A stretch of DNA of 64,000 nucleotides. It comes from an uncultured Collinsella sp. (lineage in GTDB: Bacteria; Actinomycetota; Coriobacteriia; Coriobacteriales; Coriobacteriaceae). Positions 16,631 to 26,932 of the stretch are shown in pieces; the first letter of the stretch is position 1, and each line of letters begins with the position of its first letter. The notes under the pieces were generated by a model, which saw only the letters and a program-made list of their open reading frames with translations, did not search any database and was not told the DNA's origin. Both the position numbers and the translations under genes were made by a program. The stretch is taken from assembly GCA_900541195.1 (NCBI GenBank), contig UQIY01000001.1, forward strand, positions 1-64,000, written 5' to 3'.

Positions 16631-17875
16631 ATGTCAGTGAGTAGAGAACTGTCTGATAAACAGAATATTTTATATAACGCTGCGGGTTCTTTGATTTATC
16701 TAGGTTGCCAGTGGCTTCTCACGGTTTTAGTTGTCCGCTTAAGTGATGGACTTGAATATGCTGGCAATTTGGCGCTTGCGATGTCCATCGCAAATATTTT
16801 TGTACCTTTTGCTCAGTATAGAATGAGAACCATTCAAGTTTCAGATGTGAGCCATAGCTTTTCTGCTGGTGATTATCTTGGTTTCAGGTTCTTAACCGTA
16901 ATCGCAGCACTCATTGGCTCAATGATATATAGCTATTTCACTTGTGCATCTAGCGCATTGTTATCTATCTTTATTTATCTTTTATACAAAGCCCTTGAAC
17001 TTGTTATCGATGTTTTCCATGGCCTGGATCAGCAGAATTACAGGATGGATTATGTCGGTATTTCATTTGCGCTTCGGGGAATATTGTCGGTGACGGCATT
17101 CTCAGTTGCTCTAATTATGAATTTGAGTCTCGAAATGGCTCTTGTGATCATGACTCTTGTCTGCATTCCTGTCTGCTTGTTCTTTGATATCCCAAAAGCA
17201 CAGCAATTTGATACGCTACGTCCTATTATTAATAAATCAACAGTCTTCTATTTTCTTAAAATCGGGATTTTGCCGGCTGCTTCTTTATTTGCTTGCAGTG
17301 CGGCCATGACATTTCCTCGACAAATGCTAAGTTCATTTTTCGGAACGGCTAGTCTTGGAATATATGCCTCGGTTGCTTCGCCAATTGCTATCGTTCAAAC
17401 GGGGGCTTCTTATATCTATACGCCCTTGATAGGTAGATTCGCCGAGCATTTTTCCCGTGGCGATAATAAATCCTTTATATCTTTATTCATCAAAGTTAGT
17501 CTGACGATGCTGGCTCTCGTTGCTGCGCTTTCTTTGCTATTTAGTTTTTTCGGTCACTATTTCCTCTATTTGCTATATGGCGGAGAAGTTGCTGAGCATA
17601 CTGAGCTGTTGGTGCCCATGTTAATCTGTTCGCTCTTTACGGTCTTACTCTGGTTTGCAAATGATTTATTGGTTGCCATGAGAAAAGTAATTGAGTCTTT
17701 TATTGGTAACGCAGCCGCAGCACTTCTAGCGTTGGCATTTTCTTTCTATTTCGTCCCGAATTTCTCTATGAACGGCGTTAGCTTTACCGGAATAATAGGC
17801 TATGGGTTAGCGTTTGTTTTTTCACTCTGTTTTATTATTTATACCCTTAAGTCGACTAAGGGGGATTTTCGTTGA
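16631..17875 (+). CDS. Wzx-type polysaccharide flippase (MOP superfamily)
   Basis: 414 aa polytopic membrane protein with about 12 hydrophobic spans across its length. The opening NILYNAAGSLIYLGCQWLLTVLVVRL is the standard N-terminus of O-antigen/teichuronic acid exporters (Polysacc_synt family). It should flip undecaprenyl-linked oligosaccharide to the outer face. No ribosome site of normal strength precedes the ATG; a GTG two codons later is an alternative start. Its stop overlaps the TTG of the next gene by four bases. No Wzy polymerase candidate was identified with confidence nearby, so the flippase may export a finished unit or a decoration precursor. Confidence 0.88.
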   Translation: MSVSRELSDKQNILYNAAGSLIYLGCQWLLTVLVVRLSDGLEYAGNLALAMSIANIFVPFAQYRMRTIQVSDVSHSFSAGDYLGFRFLTVIAALIGSMIYSYFTCASSALLSIFIYLLYKALELVIDVFHGLDQQNYRMDYVGISFALRGILSVTAFSVALIMNLSLEMALVIMTLVCIPVCLFFDIPKAQQFDTLRPIINKSTVFYFLKIGILPAASLFACSAAMTFPRQMLSSFFGTASLGIYASVASPIAIVQTGASYIYTPLIGRFAEHFSRGDNKSFISLFIKVSLTMLALVAALSLLFSFFGHYFLYLLYGGEVAEHTELLVPMLICSLFTVLLWFANDLLVAMRKVIESFIGNAAAALLALAFSFYFVPNFSMNGVSFTGIIGYGLAFVFSLCFIIYTLKSTKGDFR

Positions 17876-18852
17876 TTAAGGTAAGTGTGATCGTCCCCGT
17901 ATTTAACGCCGAAAACTATCTAAGACAGTGCCTGGATTCACTTGTTAATCAAACCTATTCAAATTACGAAGTAATATGCATTGATGATTGCAGCTCTGAT
18001 TCGTCCCAAGCGATTCTTGCTGATTACGCAGGACGTTGCTCAGATAAACTGACCGTTCTCTATAACGATGAAAATGTCGGTCAAGGTAAATCAAGGATTC
18101 GTGGCTTAAGCATTGCGTCGGGCGAGTATATTATGTTCGTTGATAGCGATGACTATGTGGCTGGCGACTATATCAGTCGCTATGTTGCTGATGTATTACA
18201 TCAGGACTTTGATCTAATTATTGGTGGCTACACGCGTGATGTAGACGGTGCTTTATCAACATATATCCCAAGCGATAGTGTTTGGAGCGTTGTCACGTAT
18301 TCAGTTGCTTGCTGCAAAATGATAAAGAAGTCTTTCATCCAAGATCATAATATTGATTTTAGTGATGCCCGGAAAGGGGAAGATATTTATTTTAATCTGT
18401 CCCTCTATTATTGGGGGGCTACGTATAAAGTGATTGATTATGCTGGTTATTATTATCGCCTAAATAGGAAATCGACCACTCAAACTCTTGGGAGTAACCA
18501 TAATTTCGATGGTTTGATTTTCGATATGTTTGACTCTTTCCTTGAGTCGCATGATTTAAGTTCATTGAACAAAACTGATTACGATGTAATTGAGTATGCA
18601 TATTTGGCAAATGTGTTCAATGCCTTATTAACATATTGTCGCGGATGCGGTCTCAAGGTGATGTCGACCAAACTGAAGTTCGCTAAAGCCAAAATGAGCC
18701 AACAGTTTCCCAGCTATCCTTCAAACCCTTTAATCGGATTGTTCTCGCCAAAGGGTCAATCTCTTAAAATCCGGGTCGCTCTTTTTGTGATGATTAAGTT
18801 GGCTCCATTTGGAGTGGATAGACTTGTTTTATCGGCTTTAGCTTTGGCATAG
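17872..18852 (+). CDS. GT2 glycosyltransferase
   Basis: 326 aa. The GT-A start VSVIVPVFNAENYLRQCLDS, the IDDCSSDSS variant of the donor loop and FVDSDDYV are present, with GEDIYFNLSLY further on. The start is TTG at 17872, overlapping the flippase stop, with GGGGGAT upstream; this frame arrangement points to translational coupling. Codon use is AT-rich like the rest of the 15-27 kb cassette and unlike the GT2 genes at 8-15 kb. The C-terminal 40 residues contain a hydrophobic, possibly membrane-associated stretch. Specificity is unknown. Confidence 0.87.
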   Translation: MIKVSVIVPVFNAENYLRQCLDSLVNQTYSNYEVICIDDCSSDSSQAILADYAGRCSDKLTVLYNDENVGQGKSRIRGLSIASGEYIMFVDSDDYVAGDYISRYVADVLHQDFDLIIGGYTRDVDGALSTYIPSDSVWSVVTYSVACCKMIKKSFIQDHNIDFSDARKGEDIYFNLSLYYWGATYKVIDYAGYYYRLNRKSTTQTLGSNHNFDGLIFDMFDSFLESHDLSSLNKTDYDVIEYAYLANVFNALLTYCRGCGLKVMSTKLKFAKAKMSQQFPSYPSNPLIGLFSPKGQSLKIRVALFVMIKLAPFGVDRLVLSALALA

Positions 18853-18865
18853 TTTACGGAGCAAC

Positions 18866-19561
18866 ATGAATAACTCCCCAAGAATTCTTGTCATAATACC
18901 TGCCTATAATGAGCGGGAGAGTATTGTCTCTACTGTTGATTCAGTGGTTCGAGCTGGCTATGACTACGTTGTGGTTAATGATGGATCCACGGATGACACG
19001 CTCGATATTTGTCGAAAGAATAATATCAATGTACTGAATCTGCCTCAGAATCTCGGTATCGGTGGCGCTGTTCAGGCTGGACATAAATATGCTCAACACT
19101 TTGGATATGACATTGATGTACAGGTCGATGGCGATGGGCAGCATGATCCTGCTTATATCTATAAGCTTGTAGATAGAATAATTGCCGGTGCAGATTTGGT
19201 CGTAGGTTCAAGATTTTTGGAACAGACAGAAGGTTTCCAGTCTTCCTTTCTTAGGAGAGTTGGAATAACTTGGCTTTCCGGTGTAATAAAACTGGTCACA
19301 CATCAAAGAATTACGGATCCAACTTCTGGTTTCAGAGCGTGCAATATCAAGGCAATTGATTTGTTTTGTAAAAAATATCCAGCCGATTATCCTGAGCCCG
19401 ATTCTATCGTATCGGCTCTTTCGCGGGGTCTGAAAGTTACTGAAGTGTCAGTGGTGATGAAAGAACGCCAGGGCGGATCTTCGTCCATTTCAGGTTTTTC
19501 CAGCATTTACTACATGATTAAAGTGACACTTGCAATAATAATTTCGGCTTTCTCGAACTAG
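18866..19561 (+). CDS. Polyprenyl-phosphate sugar synthase-like GT2 (DPM1-like)
   Basis: 231 aa, the short form of the dolichol-phosphate mannose synthase family. Motifs: ILVIIPAYNERESIVSTVDS, VNDGSTDDT, NLGIGGAVQAG, VQVDGDGQHDP and the RRVGITWLSGVIKL segment with a TDPTSGFRAC stretch. The last residues are weakly hydrophobic but there is no full C-terminal membrane pair. It should transfer a sugar from a nucleotide donor to undecaprenyl phosphate. The next gene is a DUF2304 protein, a pairing seen often in Gram-positive glycan loci, where the lipid-linked sugar feeds an extracytoplasmic GT-C enzyme; a candidate lies at 20733. Confidence 0.88.
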   Translation: MNNSPRILVIIPAYNERESIVSTVDSVVRAGYDYVVVNDGSTDDTLDICRKNNINVLNLPQNLGIGGAVQAGHKYAQHFGYDIDVQVDGDGQHDPAYIYKLVDRIIAGADLVVGSRFLEQTEGFQSSFLRRVGITWLSGVIKLVTHQRITDPTSGFRACNIKAIDLFCKKYPADYPEPDSIVSALSRGLKVTEVSVVMKERQGGSSSISGFSSIYYMIKVTLAIIISAFSN

Positions 19562-19569
19562 GGGTTTTG

Positions 19570-19911
19570 ATGTCTGCACCGTTACAGTTGGCAATCGTTA
19601 TCGCCTGTCTACTGCTTGCAATTTATGTTATACGTCTAATTCTTAAAGATAAATTACAGCTGCGTTATTCGCTTCTCTGGCTTGCATTGGTCGTGGCTCT
19701 TTTGATCTGTGGCTTATTTCCACAACCGCTGTATTCCATTTCTTCCTTTTTTGGTTTTGCAACTTCATCCAATTTCATTTTCGTGGTCGGTTTTCTATTT
19801 TTAATCCTGATCTTGCTATCTCTAAGCTCTATTGTTAGTAAGCAAGCTATTGCTATTAAGAACTTGACACAAAAAATTGCATTGCTCGATAAGGAAATTA
19901 ACAAGGATTAG
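19570..19911 (+). CDS. DUF2304 membrane protein
   Basis: 113 aa with three hydrophobic helices (near residues 5-22, 35-50 and 66-87). LRYSLLWLALVVALLICG and the C-terminal KNLTQKIALLDKEI heptad-like stretch are standard for DUF2304. It follows the DPM-like transferase by eight bases, as in many Firmicute and Actinobacterial glycan operons. The function is unproven; a role in anchoring the lipid-linked sugar synthase or flipping its product, analogous to GtrA, is inference. A TTG one codon upstream is an alternative start. Confidence 0.88.
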   Translation: MSAPLQLAIVIACLLLAIYVIRLILKDKLQLRYSLLWLALVVALLICGLFPQPLYSISSFFGFATSSNFIFVVGFLFLILILLSLSSIVSKQAIAIKNLTQKIALLDKEINKD

Positions 19912-19920
19912 GAAATAACG

Positions 19921-20721
19921 TTGAATTACTTAGCACATGACCACACTTTTGTTCTTTGCGCCTATGGGGAGTCTCCTTACCTGGCCGACTGTCTCTCCTC
20001 GCTTGTAAACCAACAGCAGGCTAGCGATATTATTGTTTCGACCTCAACTCCGAACACGTATATAGATCAGACTGCTTCTCGATTTAACGTTCCAGTTGTT
20101 ATTAATGACGGAAAGCCTAGCATCAGCCATGATTGGAACTGCGCAATTGGTCATGCACGGACTCCTTTGGTTACCATTGCTCATCAAGACGATGTGTATT
20201 CTCCGAATTACACTCTGGAAATGCTTCGTTCCGTCAATCACTCCTGTGATCCTTTGATTTTCTTCTCGAATTATGGTGAGCTTCGCAACGGTGAATTTGT
20301 TGATGAAAATTCCATCCTTAAAGTGAAGAGGGTTCTACTCAATAAATTTGCCCGTTTGGGTAATTCTGCATCCACTCGAGATAAGCGCCATATTCTCAAG
20401 TTTGGTTCGGCGATTTGCTGTCCTTCAGTTACTTATAATCTGGATACTCTTAAGACCCCACTGTTTTCTAGTTCTATGAAATGTGATTTAGACTGGGAGG
20501 CATGGGAGAGGTTCTCACGGCTTAAGGGGTCTTTCGTCTATTCACCAGAGATTCTTATGCATCACAGAATTCATGAAGGATCAGAGACAACTGCGCTGAT
20601 AGAGGATGACACTAGAAGCAATGAAGATCTTGAAATGCTTCATAAGTTTTGGCCTCATGTGGTTGCTATGATTCTGTTCCGTTTCCATTCGCTTAGTCAG
20701 TCGAGCAATTCGTTAGTTTAG
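19921..20721 (+). CDS. GT2-like glycosyltransferase
   Basis: 266 aa with TTG start at 19921 after TTAGGAAATAACG. The fold is recognisable from HTFVLCAYGESPYLADCLSSL, a shortened donor loop (STSTPNTYIDQTA), ISHDWNCAIGHA and AHQDDVY, where HQDD replaces the usual DxD. This pattern matches small GT2 enzymes of teichoic acid or capsule loci. The C-terminal LMHHRIHEGSETT segment is a conserved acceptor-side feature. It is shorter than the other GT2 proteins here and divergent, so donor and linkage cannot be suggested. Confidence 0.78.
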   Translation: MNYLAHDHTFVLCAYGESPYLADCLSSLVNQQQASDIIVSTSTPNTYIDQTASRFNVPVVINDGKPSISHDWNCAIGHARTPLVTIAHQDDVYSPNYTLEMLRSVNHSCDPLIFFSNYGELRNGEFVDENSILKVKRVLLNKFARLGNSASTRDKRHILKFGSAICCPSVTYNLDTLKTPLFSSSMKCDLDWEAWERFSRLKGSFVYSPEILMHHRIHEGSETTALIEDDTRSNEDLEMLHKFWPHVVAMILFRFHSLSQSSNSLV

Positions 20722-20732
20722 TTTGGTGCTTC

Positions 20733-22868
20733 ATGTCTTATAACACGGTTATCGAAGAGCGTCATTGGTGCGTTCTGACCCACCTGCTTATAGTTCTCAT
20801 GCCTTTTGTTGCGGGTCTATATTCGGAACTATTTTTCGAGAGCATCGGTTATTTTACTCCCGACTTATTGAATGGTTGTATTTCAGTAAAGTCGACTATT
20901 TGCGTTCTTGCTTTTTCATCTCTTTGGGGAATAAGCCTGTATCTTCTTGTATTTAGATGCGAACATGTGCTTGCGTTTATTTGCGAGCATAGATACTTTA
21001 TTTTTCTAACGTTCTTTCTCGCCATTGTTGTTTTAGATATCAATTTCTCATCAATTGGTATTTGGGCATCTTCAATCAATGGCGGCAATGGAAGCGGCCT
21101 GTTATTTGGTCAGCCTAGAGTTATCAGAACCGATGAATATAATGTGTCTACACTTTGGAGTTTTTCTCAGGAGTTTAATGGCTATAGCCCCCTGAGCTCA
21201 ATTCTTGGGGGAGGAAATACTGATACTCGATTTGTATACAATTCTCCATCTTGGAGTCTGATCACTCTTTTTCGTCCTAGTCTTTGGGGCTTTCTTCTTT
21301 TTGGATCTTCAAGAGGGCTTTCTTGGTTTTGGGCGTTTAAATATGTCTTCTTATTCCTGTCTGCATATGACTGCGTTTCTGTTTTTTGTCAAAATAAGAA
21401 AATTGCTTTGGCATTTTCAACGCTGATATCGCTTTCCCCCCTTTTGATGTGGTGGGATGGCTGGGATGGCCTCATTTTTGGACAATACTTGGTTGTATTT
21501 TTCTTAAAATGGTTAAACTCTGGCTCACTAGTTAAATCGTCCATTTGCTCGGTGATAATTGCCTGGCTGTGCGGTTGTTATCTATTTGTCCTTTATCCAG
21601 CATGGATGGTTCCCTTTTTTTATATATTTGCGCTCATGGGTTTGACACAGCTATACATCTATTCAAAGAAGGGCGGAAAATTTAATCTGCTAAAGATTTC
21701 CATTCTATTTGTAGCAATTTGTCTGCTGGTTGCAAGCGTCATTTCAATTTTCATTTCTTCGAGTGATTCTGTCAAAGCAATGACTTCAACAGTTTATCCC
21801 GGCGCTCGTTTTTCAACGGGCGGCGGCGGTTTTTCTGAAATTGTGCGATATGGTTACCCGCTGTTTTTCGCTATCCAGCAGCCTAGTTTTTCTAATGCCT
21901 GTGCTCTGTCGACGATTTTTTGCCTGTTTCCCTTGGGTACTATTTTTGGAACCATTTCATTCTTTAAATTTAAAAATAGAAGTATTGCTCCTTTTTTAAT
22001 CCTGCAATTATTTGTTTTCATTTTCATTTGCGTTGGAGTTTCGCCTTTCGTTTCCAAAATCACTTTATTTTCTAATGTTCCGACTTCGAGGGCTGTTTTT
22101 CCTTTCGGCTATATTGAGCTATTTCTTTTTTGTTATTCAATGGATTGGAGGATTTCGGAAAATTCCTCTCCTGAATCGCGCAACAAATTAAATGTTCTTG
22201 CCTGCCTTGCTGGCGCTGGCTGCTTTTCTATCTTGATAACTATCCTTAATGTTGTTTTTGGCCAAGGCGACTTCAGATTATTGTTTGTCGTTATATTGAT
22301 TTGCGTTCTGTTTTGCATCTCCATTTGCTCTTTTTCAATTCAATGCGGCTTGCAAATGTCCGTTAACGCTATGTTATATGTTGTTTTATGCACTATGTTG
22401 GTTAGCGGATTGGCTGTTCATCCCGTACAACGTGGTATTTCTCCTGTAAACGGGTCGTCACTTTCAGTTTACGTTAGATCTGTTGTTAATAAAGATAAGG
22501 ATGGGTTATGGGCTGTTGAAGAAAATCCTTCTTTAGGGAATTACATTGCTGCTAATGGAGCTCATTGTTTAACCACTACAGAAGGCTATCCCAATTTATC
22601 TTTGTGGCACTCGCTCGACCCAACTGGTAAATATGAAAACTGTTATAACCGGTATGCACATGTGAGCATGTCCCTTGGGGGGTCATCTGTTACATTTAAA
22701 TTAGAGTACGAGGACCATTTTCGTGTCACGATGCCCTTTGATTGTCTCAATGATCTTGGGGTTAAATACCTATTGTCGTCAAGGGATTACTCTTTAACTC
22801 CTGATAGTGATAGGTGGTTTAGTTCTGTCCATTGTTGCAATGGCTACTATATTTATACAGTTAAGTAA
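20733..22868 (+). CDS. Large polytopic membrane protein, probable GT-C-type glycosyltransferase
   Basis: 711 aa with about 12 to 14 hydrophobic segments, the first near residue 16, and a soluble C-terminal domain of about 130 residues. Between the second and third membrane regions lies an extracytoplasmic loop with GQPRVIRTDEYNVSTLWS; an acidic residue in the first large loop is the usual catalytic feature of GT-C enzymes. Membrane proteins of this type in glycan loci transfer sugars from undecaprenyl-phosphate carriers to a nascent polymer. Its place after the DPM-like/DUF2304 pair supports that role here. I do not recognise a named family with certainty; a Wzy-like polymerase is the main alternative. 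Confidence 0.7.
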   Translation: MSYNTVIEERHWCVLTHLLIVLMPFVAGLYSELFFESIGYFTPDLLNGCISVKSTICVLAFSSLWGISLYLLVFRCEHVLAFICEHRYFIFLTFFLAIVVLDINFSSIGIWASSINGGNGSGLLFGQPRVIRTDEYNVSTLWSFSQEFNGYSPLSSILGGGNTDTRFVYNSPSWSLITLFRPSLWGFLLFGSSRGLSWFWAFKYVFLFLSAYDCVSVFCQNKKIALAFSTLISLSPLLMWWDGWDGLIFGQYLVVFFLKWLNSGSLVKSSICSVIIAWLCGCYLFVLYPAWMVPFFYIFALMGLTQLYIYSKKGGKFNLLKISILFVAICLLVASVISIFISSSDSVKAMTSTVYPGARFSTGGGGFSEIVRYGYPLFFAIQQPSFSNACALSTIFCLFPLGTIFGTISFFKFKNRSIAPFLILQLFVFIFICVGVSPFVSKITLFSNVPTSRAVFPFGYIELFLFCYSMDWRISENSSPESRNKLNVLACLAGAGCFSILITILNVVFGQGDFRLLFVVILICVLFCISICSFSIQCGLQMSVNAMLYVVLCTMLVSGLAVHPVQRGISPVNGSSLSVYVRSVVNKDKDGLWAVEENPSLGNYIAANGAHCLTTTEGYPNLSLWHSLDPTGKYENCYNRYAHVSMSLGGSSVTFKLEYEDHFRVTMPFDCLNDLGVKYLLSSRDYSLTPDSDRWFSSVHCCNGYYIYTVK

Positions 22869-22898
22869 TATCGTGAAATATAGGGGATTTTCGGAATA

Positions 22899-25256
22899 AT
22901 GGGAATTTATTATCAGGGCGTTTGTCGAGGGTTTGGATCCGTCTATATACCGTTTACCTATAAAGCATCCTCTGGTGAAGATGTTGTCGTAGACGTTGAG
23001 ACCGAAAGGGGCTCCAAGGTACCTCACTCGATTCAATTCGATGAAGAACGGGGGATTGCAACCATTGTAACTCCGCTTTTATCATGCAAAAAATTTCTTA
23101 TTAAAGTGATTGGCTCTGATGGATTTGATGTTGCGCTTTCTCTATCGTTTATAAAATGGCTATCCCGGTTTAACTATAAATTCAATTCCAGCGATGCGTT
23201 ATATTCGAGAGATATTGAGTCTGATTCTTATCAAGGACAGATTCATGTTCGATGCAATACTGTTGTTGCAGTTCCGGACAAAAATGAGCTGATTGTTAAA
23301 GGAGTTATTTGCGCCCCTGAAGATTGTGATGCTAGTGACATATATGTATGCAATGGTCAGTCGATTGTTTTGAATGATTATCCAATAAATTTAAATAAGC
23401 CCTCGCTGGTTAAATATAAGGGTCTTAATAGGATTGAACGAGGTTTCTCGATTCGAATCCCAGATGATGGATCTTCTTATTGTATAGTCGCATCTTCAAA
23501 TGTTCAGGGTTCAACTGGATTCCTCTCACTTGATCCTGCTGCTGTTAGGTACATGCTAAATGCTTTTTCGCCACTCTTTTATAAGGCCTCTTCTCCAGGC
23601 AATTATTCAGAAATGCGAAGAGTGCGGAGACGCTCGCTTGGTATTTCTTGCAAATTGAATAAGCCGCTAGATATTAGCTCTGCGAAATTCAGCATAATAG
23701 TTCCTTTATATAAGACTCCTATTTTGTTTTTTCGTGAAATGGTCGATTCGGTCGTCTCTCAGGTATATCAAAATTGGGAGCTCATTCTAGTTAACGCCAG
23801 TCCCGAATGTATGGAATTGCAGAAAGAACTGGGCGGCTTAACTGATTCTAGAATTAAAGTTATTACGCTTGAAGAGAACAAGGGGATTGCTGAGAATACT
23901 AACGCTGGTATCGCCGCCGCCGTTGGCGACTATGTCGTGTTTTTCGATCACGACGATACGCTCGATCCGTTTGCTCTGTATAGATACGCAGAGCGAATTC
24001 AGGACCGTCCTGATACTGATGCACTGTATTGCGATGAGGACTTCTTGAATGAGGCCGGTGAGTATGTATCTCCTCATTTCAAGTCTGATTTCAATCTAGA
24101 TTTGCTTCGCGTTCATAACTATATAACCCATCTGCTTTGCGTTCGCGCCTCGTTCGCTAAAGAGCTGATGTTACGGAAAGAGTTCGATGGGGCTCAAGAC
24201 TATGATTTTCTGCTGCGTTTGGTAGAGAGAACTCAGAGTATCTATCATGTTCGTGAGGTTCTCTATCATTGGAGAATTAGCGATACGTCAACTGCGAAGA
24301 GCGCGGGAAATAAGAACTATGCCGACGAAGCTGGTAGAAAGGCATTGCAAGAGCATTTGGATCGCTGCGGATTGAATGGTGCTGCGGAGTTAACTGATTC
24401 CGCCTGTTTCTATCACATTTCCTATGCTCTTAATGAAGAGGCTTTGGTCAGTATCGTTATTCCAAATAAAGATAGCGTTGAGGTTCTGCGCCGTTGCATC
24501 GACTCTATTGAGGAAAAAACGGATTATCGCAACTTCGAGATTCTGGTTATTGAGAATAACAGTACAGAAGATGCGACATTTGAGTATTACCGCACTGTTT
24601 CCGAGCAATATGAGAACGTTCGTATTGTTACATGGAATGGTCCGTTTAACTATTCCGCTATCAATAACTATGGTGTTGGGCTAACGTCTGGCAAATACCT
24701 GCTGTTCTTGAATAATGACACTGAGGTTATTGAGGGCGGTTGGCTATCTTCAATGCTCTCTTTCTGTCAGCGTGAGGACGTTGGAGCCGTCGGTGCAAAA
24801 CTGCTCTACCCGGATGATACGGTGCAGCATGCGGGCGTTATGATGATTTACTGCAACAATGAAGGCGAAATGGGCGGACCCATTCACGTGTTCAATAATC
24901 TTGACCGCAATGATCCAGGCTACATGCGTCGCGCTGTTATTTCACAAGATTTAAGTGCTGTTACCGCTGCATGCATGATGACAAAGCGTTCTGTATTTGA
25001 AGAGCTAAATGGGTTTAACGAGGACTTTGAGGTTGCTTTTAATGACGTTGATTTTTGCCTGAGAGTTCGCTCGCTCGACAAGCTTGTTGTTTTCGATGCG
25101 GATGCCCTCTTGTATCATTATGAGTCCTTCAGCCGTGGCTATGAGACTGGTGAAAAGAAAGTCCGATTTATGCGTGAGCAGGGCAAATTACGCACTGCTT
25201 GGGCGGAGTATTATGTCAACGGTGACCCTTATCACAGTCCGATGAGTACTCGATGA
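22899..25256 (+). CDS. Two-domain GT2 glycosyltransferase (AT-rich paralogue)
   Basis: 785 aa with the layout of the protein at 12505-14991: an N-terminal non-catalytic region of about 255 residues, a first GT-A domain ([20 protein letters not shown], then FFDHDDTL) and a second GT-A domain near residue 510 ([15 protein letters not shown], then FLNNDTEV and [17 protein letters not shown]). The close motif match and different composition suggest independently acquired versions of the same enzyme class. It is the last glycosyltransferase before the glycerol-phosphate genes and may extend the backbone of the same polymer or of a second one. There is no signal peptide. Confidence 0.87.
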   Translation: MGIYYQGVCRGFGSVYIPFTYKASSGEDVVVDVETERGSKVPHSIQFDEERGIATIVTPLLSCKKFLIKVIGSDGFDVALSLSFIKWLSRFNYKFNSSDALYSRDIESDSYQGQIHVRCNTVVAVPDKNELIVKGVICAPEDCDASDIYVCNGQSIVLNDYPINLNKPSLVKYKGLNRIERGFSIRIPDDGSSYCIVASSNVQGSTGFLSLDPAAVRYMLNAFSPLFYKASSPGNYSEMRRVRRRSLGISCKLNKPLDISSAKFSIIVPLYKTPILFFREMVDSVVSQVYQNWELILVNASPECMELQKELGGLTDSRIKVITLEENKGIAENTNAGIAAAVGDYVVFFDHDDTLDPFALYRYAERIQDRPDTDALYCDEDFLNEAGEYVSPHFKSDFNLDLLRVHNYITHLLCVRASFAKELMLRKEFDGAQDYDFLLRLVERTQSIYHVREVLYHWRISDTSTAKSAGNKNYADEAGRKALQEHLDRCGLNGAAELTDSACFYHISYALNEEALVSIVIPNKDSVEVLRRCIDSIEEKTDYRNFEILVIENNSTEDATFEYYRTVSEQYENVRIVTWNGPFNYSAINNYGVGLTSGKYLLFLNNDTEVIEGGWLSSMLSFCQREDVGAVGAKLLYPDDTVQHAGVMMIYCNNEGEMGGPIHVFNNLDRNDPGYMRRAVISQDLSAVTAACMMTKRSVFEELNGFNEDFEVAFNDVDFCLRVRSLDKLVVFDADALLYHYESFSRGYETGEKKVRFMREQGKLRTAWAEYYVNGDPYHSPMSTR

Positions 25257-25269
25257 CGTTTGGATTGTC

Positions 25270-26931
25270 ATGATTGATCAAAACCTTGTTCTCTTTGAAT
25301 CGAATCCAGATTTCGCTGACAATTCTCGTGCCTTGTATGATTACATCGTCGATAAGACTGATTTCAAGACTTTTTGGGTTGTTAAGGATCCGGCTATGCT
25401 AGGGCCCATGAGGGCTGCTGGCGTTGACTGTGATATTGAGAATTCAGACCGCGCTATTGCTATGGAGCAATGTGCTCATTATTTGGTTACGTCCAGCTTT
25501 ATGTTTGCGTACAATAAGCATCCGGGGCAGATTCATGTTTCGGCATGGCATGGCTTTGGCCCTAAGACCATCGGGTTTGATGAAGATGCAGCGTCTGAAT
25601 CAAGTGCGCTTAGAGATTTGAAGGTCATTACGACCCAATGTGATCTTCTGACCACTACATCACGTATGTCGCAGCTTATGATGGCCGGTATGCTTTCTAT
25701 GGACCCTCGCAAGGTAATGAATTCCGGTTTCCCGAGAAATGATTACCTTTTTACAACTGATGGCAGAAAACTCCTGGAAGGCGCTTTGGGGGTTGATTTC
25801 GGCAGCAGTAAATTGATTATGTATCTGCCCACGATGCGCAAGGGTCTAAAGGCTGAAGGCGGTCAATTCGATAAAAATATCTTTAATTACGAGGATTACG
25901 ACGCTGCTGGCCTTGATGAGTTCCTGAAGCTGAATGATGCTTATGTAATTGCGAAGATGCACTTTGCCGATGATTCGAGCTTCAACCAAGGTTCTTTTGA
26001 GCTACCCAAAAGGGTTTTATTCCTCGATAGTCTGTCTTTGGGTTCGAAGTTGCTCACCATTTACCATGTTCTTAACGCATTCGACTTATTGATAACTGAC
26101 TACTCGTCAGTGTATGTAGACTATCTTCTTCTTAATAGGCCTATTGTCTTTTCATGTCCGGATTTCGAAGAATACAAGAAGGACAGAGGATTCATTAGCG
26201 ATGACCCACGCTGGATGATGCCTGGGGCTTTTGTTAAGTCGCAATCCGAGTTATTGAGCGCGCTTGGTTCGTTTTTTAATGGAGTTGACGCTGCTGTTTC
26301 ATTGCGTGAGTCGTTCATGCCAGTCATTCATTCTCATAAGGATGCAAAAGCTGCTGAGCGTGTTGTTCAAAGGATGATCGGAGTGGCCAGCACCCACTCG
26401 CGTGACTGCGACAAGGAAATCGGTTCATGCTTTGCGGACTCGAATTCCCCTTTGCGGCAGTATATGAATCTACGTTCCAAAGCGGAGCTATTTTTAGACT
26501 ATGGTTCGGGCTTCAATTCTGAAGACGTTCTGTCTATCGAATATACGTCTAACTGTTTTGGGTCTCATGTCTGCCTGACTTTTAATGTCCCTTCTGGCGT
26601 TAACGAAGTTCGCTTTGACCCCGCCGATGACGGTTCATTTCTCCTAAAGGATGTTTCCTTCTCTTTTAACGGAACGCCATTGATTTGGGGCGCGCTAAAT
26701 GGTTCTGAATCACACTCCAATATCGTATTCTGCGGACTTGACCCCCAGATTCTGGTCTCAGGTTTTGATGGCTCGGCCGGTGAGCTGTGTGTCAATTTCG
26801 ACAGATGCGAGCTTGGAGATTCAGCTGACTATGTTTCATGTCTCATGGAGCGCGGACGCTCTCTTTCAGAAGAGCCCGTGCATTCTCTTTCAGGGTCATT
26901 GAGTCGTGTATTTAGGTTTGGTAGGCATTGA
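25270..26931 (+). CDS. CDP-glycerol glycerophosphotransferase family protein (TagF/TagB-like)
   Basis: 553 aa. The Glyphos_transf core is clear: [20 protein letters not shown], the [12 protein letters not shown] motif whose His is the family catalytic candidate, SGFPRNDYL, and the C-terminal [20 protein letters not shown]. The family transfers glycerol phosphate (or ribitol phosphate) from CDP-activated donors to wall polymers at the inner membrane face. The next gene makes CDP-glycerol, which fixes the likely donor. The last 150 residues after the core are not needed by the family and have no domain I recognise. Whether it polymerises a chain or adds single glycerol-phosphate groups cannot be told. 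Confidence 0.9.
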   Translation: MIDQNLVLFESNPDFADNSRALYDYIVDKTDFKTFWVVKDPAMLGPMRAAGVDCDIENSDRAIAMEQCAHYLVTSSFMFAYNKHPGQIHVSAWHGFGPKTIGFDEDAASESSALRDLKVITTQCDLLTTTSRMSQLMMAGMLSMDPRKVMNSGFPRNDYLFTTDGRKLLEGALGVDFGSSKLIMYLPTMRKGLKAEGGQFDKNIFNYEDYDAAGLDEFLKLNDAYVIAKMHFADDSSFNQGSFELPKRVLFLDSLSLGSKLLTIYHVLNAFDLLITDYSSVYVDYLLLNRPIVFSCPDFEEYKKDRGFISDDPRWMMPGAFVKSQSELLSALGSFFNGVDAAVSLRESFMPVIHSHKDAKAAERVVQRMIGVASTHSRDCDKEIGSCFADSNSPLRQYMNLRSKAELFLDYGSGFNSEDVLSIEYTSNCFGSHVCLTFNVPSGVNEVRFDPADDGSFLLKDVSFSFNGTPLIWGALNGSESHSNIVFCGLDPQILVSGFDGSAGELCVNFDRCELGDSADYVSCLMERGRSLSEEPVHSLSGSLSRVFRFGRH

Positions 26932-26932
26932 C

